A stretch of DNA of 64,000 bases, taken from the NCBI RefSeq assembly GCF_009834515.1, contig NZ_CP019426.1, positions 2,159,501-2,223,500 on the forward strand, in the 5' to 3' direction. Under the pieces are notes generated by a model. The model ran no database searches. It was given only the letters and a program-made list of their open reading frames with translations, and had not been told where the DNA came from. This document shows positions 61,782-64,000 of the stretch, one piece after another (the stretch's first letter is position 1; each line of letters starts with the position of its first letter). The position numbers and the translations under genes were made by a program. The DNA is from Pseudomonas sp. R84 (GTDB taxonomy: Bacteria; Pseudomonadota; Gammaproteobacteria; Pseudomonadales; Pseudomonadaceae).

Positions 61782-63431
61782 TCAGGCGGGTTGAAGCTCG
61801 GTGACCACTTTGCCGGCGCTCATGCGCACCAATTGGTCGGCGACATCGAAGTAACGATCGTCGTGGGAAATGACGATGATGGTTTTGCCCAGACGCTTCA
61901 GGTCAGGCAGCAGCTCGGTGTAGAAAATGCGGCGGAAGGTCGGGTCCTGGTCGGCGGCCCATTCGTCGAACACCAGCACCGGACGCTCTTCCAGCCATGC
62001 GTTGATCAACGCCAGACGCTTGCGCTGGCCGGTGGACAGGTCGGTGGTGGTGAACGAACCGTCACGCACGCTGACCTTGTGGGCGATCTCCAGGCGCTGC
62101 AGGTATTTGTTGGCGTCTTCCGGGATATGCGTGTCGCCCTGGACCACGTCGTCGAACAAGTAATAGTCGGCGAAAATCGTCGTGAACAACTGACGATAAT
62201 CATCGCGGGTCGCGGCGTCGATGATCTGCTGGTTGAGGCGGATCTCACCCTGTTGCGGCGCGTACAGGCCCAGCAACAGCTTGATCAGAGTGGTCTTGCC
62301 ACAGCCGTTTTCACCGACGATGAAAATGATGTCGCCCTGTTCGATTTTCAGGTTCACCGGGCCCAGACGAAACGGCGATGCACCTTCCACGGTGGGGAAA
62401 CTGTACGACACGTCGGTCAGTTCCAGACTGTGCACGACTTTGTTTTTCGGGCCTTGCTCGCTGAGCAGCAGGTGTGGTTCGGGCGAAGAAAATTGCTCCG
62501 ACAGTTCGGCGATGCGGCGAAACGCGATTTGTGCGCGGCTGACAATTGGCAAAGTGCTGATCAAATGTTCCAGCGGGCCTTTCATGTACAGCAACACCAG
62601 CACGAAGCCGCTGATCACCGCTTTATCTGTGCTCGGCCACAGCGATTGCAAGCCCAGCGCCAAGCCGATGACCACGAAAAACAGCATCGAACCGAGGGTT
62701 TTGGCGATGACGAACGTGTTCACCGAGCGTACCTGGGTGTCGCAGATCTTGTTCGCCGTTCCTTCGATGCCGGCAACGAACATGCGGTGCCGGCGCGGGC
62801 GGTGGATGCGCAGTTCTTTCGCGCCTTCAGCCACGGCGTGGTAGTTTTTCTGCAACTCGTCTTCGTAGTCGCGGGCCTTCATGAAGCCCTGCATGCCACG
62901 CCCGCGAGCAATGTACTGAATGATCGTGCTCAGCAGAATCGCGACCACCACCATCAAAAACATCGGCCATGACAACATCGCCAGATAGCCCATGCAGCCC
63001 AGGGTGACGGTCATGGAAATCGCCAGCGGGGCGAAAGCGAAAGCGAAGTCGCTGATGGTGTCGACGTCGTGGGTCAGCACCGGGATCAGACGATGGCTGC
63101 GATAGCGCTCGATCTGTTCAATGGGGGCCGAGAGGACTTTCTCGCCCAGCTCCTTACGCAGTTTGGCAATGATGTGCTGGCCGACATAGTTGGTACCGAT
63201 GTCGGAGAAAATCGAACTGGTCAGGGCCAGCAGGCACAACCCGGCGAAGAGCGCGACCATGGTGTTGCTCAGGTCGCCTTCGGTATGCAATACGCTGTTG
63301 ATGGTCGCCAGTAGCGCGGTGACGCTCAGACCGCCGACCATACCGAGCAGGGTCGAGACGGTCACAATCAGCCGAAAGGGTTTGAGCAGGGCGAACAATT
63401 CTTTGATCACCCCGCGTGTTGGTTTGCTCAT
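61782..63431 (-). CDS. pvdE: Pyoverdine precursor ABC exporter PvdE
   Basis: A 549-aa ABC half-transporter with N-terminal membrane helices (about 15-300) fused to an ATPase. Visible motifs: Walker A GENGCGKTT, signature LSTGQRKR, Walker B VLVFDEWAADQDP and the H-loop ISHDD. PvdE moves the acylated ferribactin precursor from cytoplasm to periplasm for maturation. The signature and Walker B spacing match PvdE/SyrD-like cyclic-peptide transporters. An exact PvdS box lies upstream. It is next to pvdO with no pvdF between them. Confidence 0.95.
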   Translation of the reverse strand: MSKPTRGVIKELFALLKPFRLIVTVSTLLGMVGGLSVTALLATINSVLHTEGDLSNTMVALFAGLCLLALTSSIFSDIGTNYVGQHIIAKLRKELGEKVLSAPIEQIERYRSHRLIPVLTHDVDTISDFAFAFAPLAISMTVTLGCMGYLAMLSWPMFLMVVVAILLSTIIQYIARGRGMQGFMKARDYEDELQKNYHAVAEGAKELRIHRPRRHRMFVAGIEGTANKICDTQVRSVNTFVIAKTLGSMLFFVVIGLALGLQSLWPSTDKAVISGFVLVLLYMKGPLEHLISTLPIVSRAQIAFRRIAELSEQFSSPEPHLLLSEQGPKNKVVHSLELTDVSYSFPTVEGASPFRLGPVNLKIEQGDIIFIVGENGCGKTTLIKLLLGLYAPQQGEIRLNQQIIDAATRDDYRQLFTTIFADYYLFDDVVQGDTHIPEDANKYLQRLEIAHKVSVRDGSFTTTDLSTGQRKRLALINAWLEERPVLVFDEWAADQDPTFRRIFYTELLPDLKRLGKTIIVISHDDRYFDVADQLVRMSAGKVVTELQPA

Positions 63432-63539
63432 GGAGGTTCCCTGCTTGAAAGAGCGGCGAAGGCCGCTATTGATCGCGGACTTCGCCTGGATGACGTAGAG
63501 GGCGGTGGCGCACCGTGGCGGTTCGCGCTCACCTGTAAA

Positions 63540-63563
63540 ACGACTGGCAGGACGGCTAATTTA
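63540..63563 (-). promoter_or_regulatory. PvdS iron-starvation box for pvdE
   Basis: On the minus strand TAAAT (63563-63559) and CGT (63542-63540) are separated by 16 bp, an exact match to the PvdS consensus. The pvdE ATG is about 108 bp downstream. Confidence 0.65.
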
Positions 63564-63576
63564 GCCGGCGATGGCG

Positions 63577-64000
63577 TTACAGATCGCGGGCGACGCGAAA
63601 GCCGATCCAGTCGCCGCGCGTGTCGGTGTAGGTGGCATTGCGGTTACCGGAGCGGGAGAACACTGGCGCTTCGCCCCAGTCGTTGCCTCGGATGCGGCGG
63701 ATCTCGCATTTGCCGCTCAGCCAGGCGCTGCCGTCGCTCGGTGCGCCGACGTAGTTTTCGTTGTAGCAGTCGGCGGTCCATTCATAGATGTTGCCGTGCA
63801 TGTCGTACACGCCGAAGGCATTGGCTGGAAAGCTGCCGGCCGGCGCCGTGAAGTTGTAGCCATCGGCGGCGCCGTAAGTGTTGGCGTGTTTGGCGATGCT
63901 GTATTCCTTCCCCTCATCGAATGGGAAGGGGAACGGCCCGGTGCTGCCACCACGTGCGGCGTATTCACGCAGGGATTCGCTGACCAGTCGATATTGCTTG
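63577..64000 (-). CDS. pvdO: PvdO, FGE-sulfatase fold pyoverdine maturation enzyme, 3' part only
   Basis: The C-terminal 140 residues of a formylglycine-generating-enzyme-like protein, entering from the right edge. Visible: NAFGVYDMHGNIYEWTADCY, RIRGNDWGEAP and GDWIGFRVARDL, typical of the FGE-sulfatase domain ending. PvdO is a periplasmic enzyme that completes the chromophore oxidation. A GTG at 63810 is internal, not the start. Next to pvdE, this fits the pvdE-pvdO part of the P. aeruginosa maturation cluster without pvdF. Confidence 0.88.
   Translation of the reverse strand, partial: KQYRLVSESLREYAARGGSTGPFPFPFDEGKEYSIAKHANTYGAADGYNFTAPAGSFPANAFGVYDMHGNIYEWTADCYNENYVGAPSDGSAWLSGKCEIRRIRGNDWGEAPVFSRSGNRNATYTDTRGDWIGFRVARDL

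Noticed and set aside
63717..63968. 83-codon minus-strand ORF near the right edge
   Set aside because: It is a shifted frame over pvdO, whose own frame stays open to the edge and carries FGE-sulfatase motifs.
1..64000. CRISPR arrays, tRNA/rRNA genes, prophage or IS transposase genes
   Set aside because: Looked for on both strands by eye; the repeated units seen are REP-type palindromes and the composite repeat, without regular spacers or mobile-element genes.

Overview
The window is GC-rich (roughly 60%) chromosomal DNA from a fluorescent Pseudomonas, P. fluorescens group. The evidence is two cbb3 oxidase operons beside ccoGHI, an Aer-type receptor, a pyoverdine side-chain locus (NRPS genes, TonB receptor, pvdE, pvdO), DUF6124, and the usual Pseudomonas REP sequences. 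No rRNA, tRNA, CRISPR array, phage or transposase gene was seen.

Layout. (1) 1-13.2 kb, minus strand: respiration at low oxygen. From right to left, ccoN2O2Q2P2, ccoN1O1Q1P1, then ccoG, ccoH and the 5' part of ccoI. A metallophosphoesterase, a Phd/PIN toxin-antitoxin pair and a small ORF sit between ccoP1 and ccoG. Anr-like sites lie upstream of both ccoN genes and of ccoG. (2) 13.3-25.1 kb: alpha/beta hydrolase, a repeat block, a DUF6124 gene with a leader that looks like a structured RNA, a YafO-like toxin with a small partner, aer, a CPBP protease, an isonitrile-hydratase-like gene divergent from a GlxA-type regulator, a lipoprotein, a conserved hypothetical, and a GH15 glucoamylase/SDR pair. 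(3) 25.2-27.6 kb: a class I terpene synthase of the 2-methylenebornane/2-methylisoborneol type divergent from an MFS transporter, with a lux-box-like dyad between them. (4) 27.7-64 kb: pyoverdine side-chain locus. It holds an SCP2-cupin_8 oxygenase divergent from a type II thioesterase, two giant NRPS genes (4106 and 4995 aa, seven modules), an alpha/beta hydrolase, a TonB receptor, pvdE and the 3' part of pvdO.

How the pyoverdine genes fit together. A-domain pockets read by eye give Ser, a basic or hydroxyornithine-like residue, Ala-like, Gly, Thr, Ala-like, and the same basic residue again. E domains sit in modules 1, 2 and 5 and a thioesterase ends the line. Pyoverdines need two bidentate ligands in the peptide, so the repeated DGEACGGVTK pocket is best explained as N5-hydroxyornithine. 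The predicted peptide is D-Ser, D-OHOrn, Ala, Gly, D-aThr, Ala, OHOrn. PvdS-type iron-starvation boxes (TAAAT-N16-CGT) precede pvdE and, unexpectedly, the SCP2-cupin_8 gene, which makes that gene the best candidate here for an undescribed pyoverdine-associated enzyme.

Limits. No alignment, HMM, RNA folding or database search was run. Substrate codes, synteny with P. aeruginosa PAO1 and P. fluorescens Pf0-1, and comparison with known pyoverdines are from memory and by eye.
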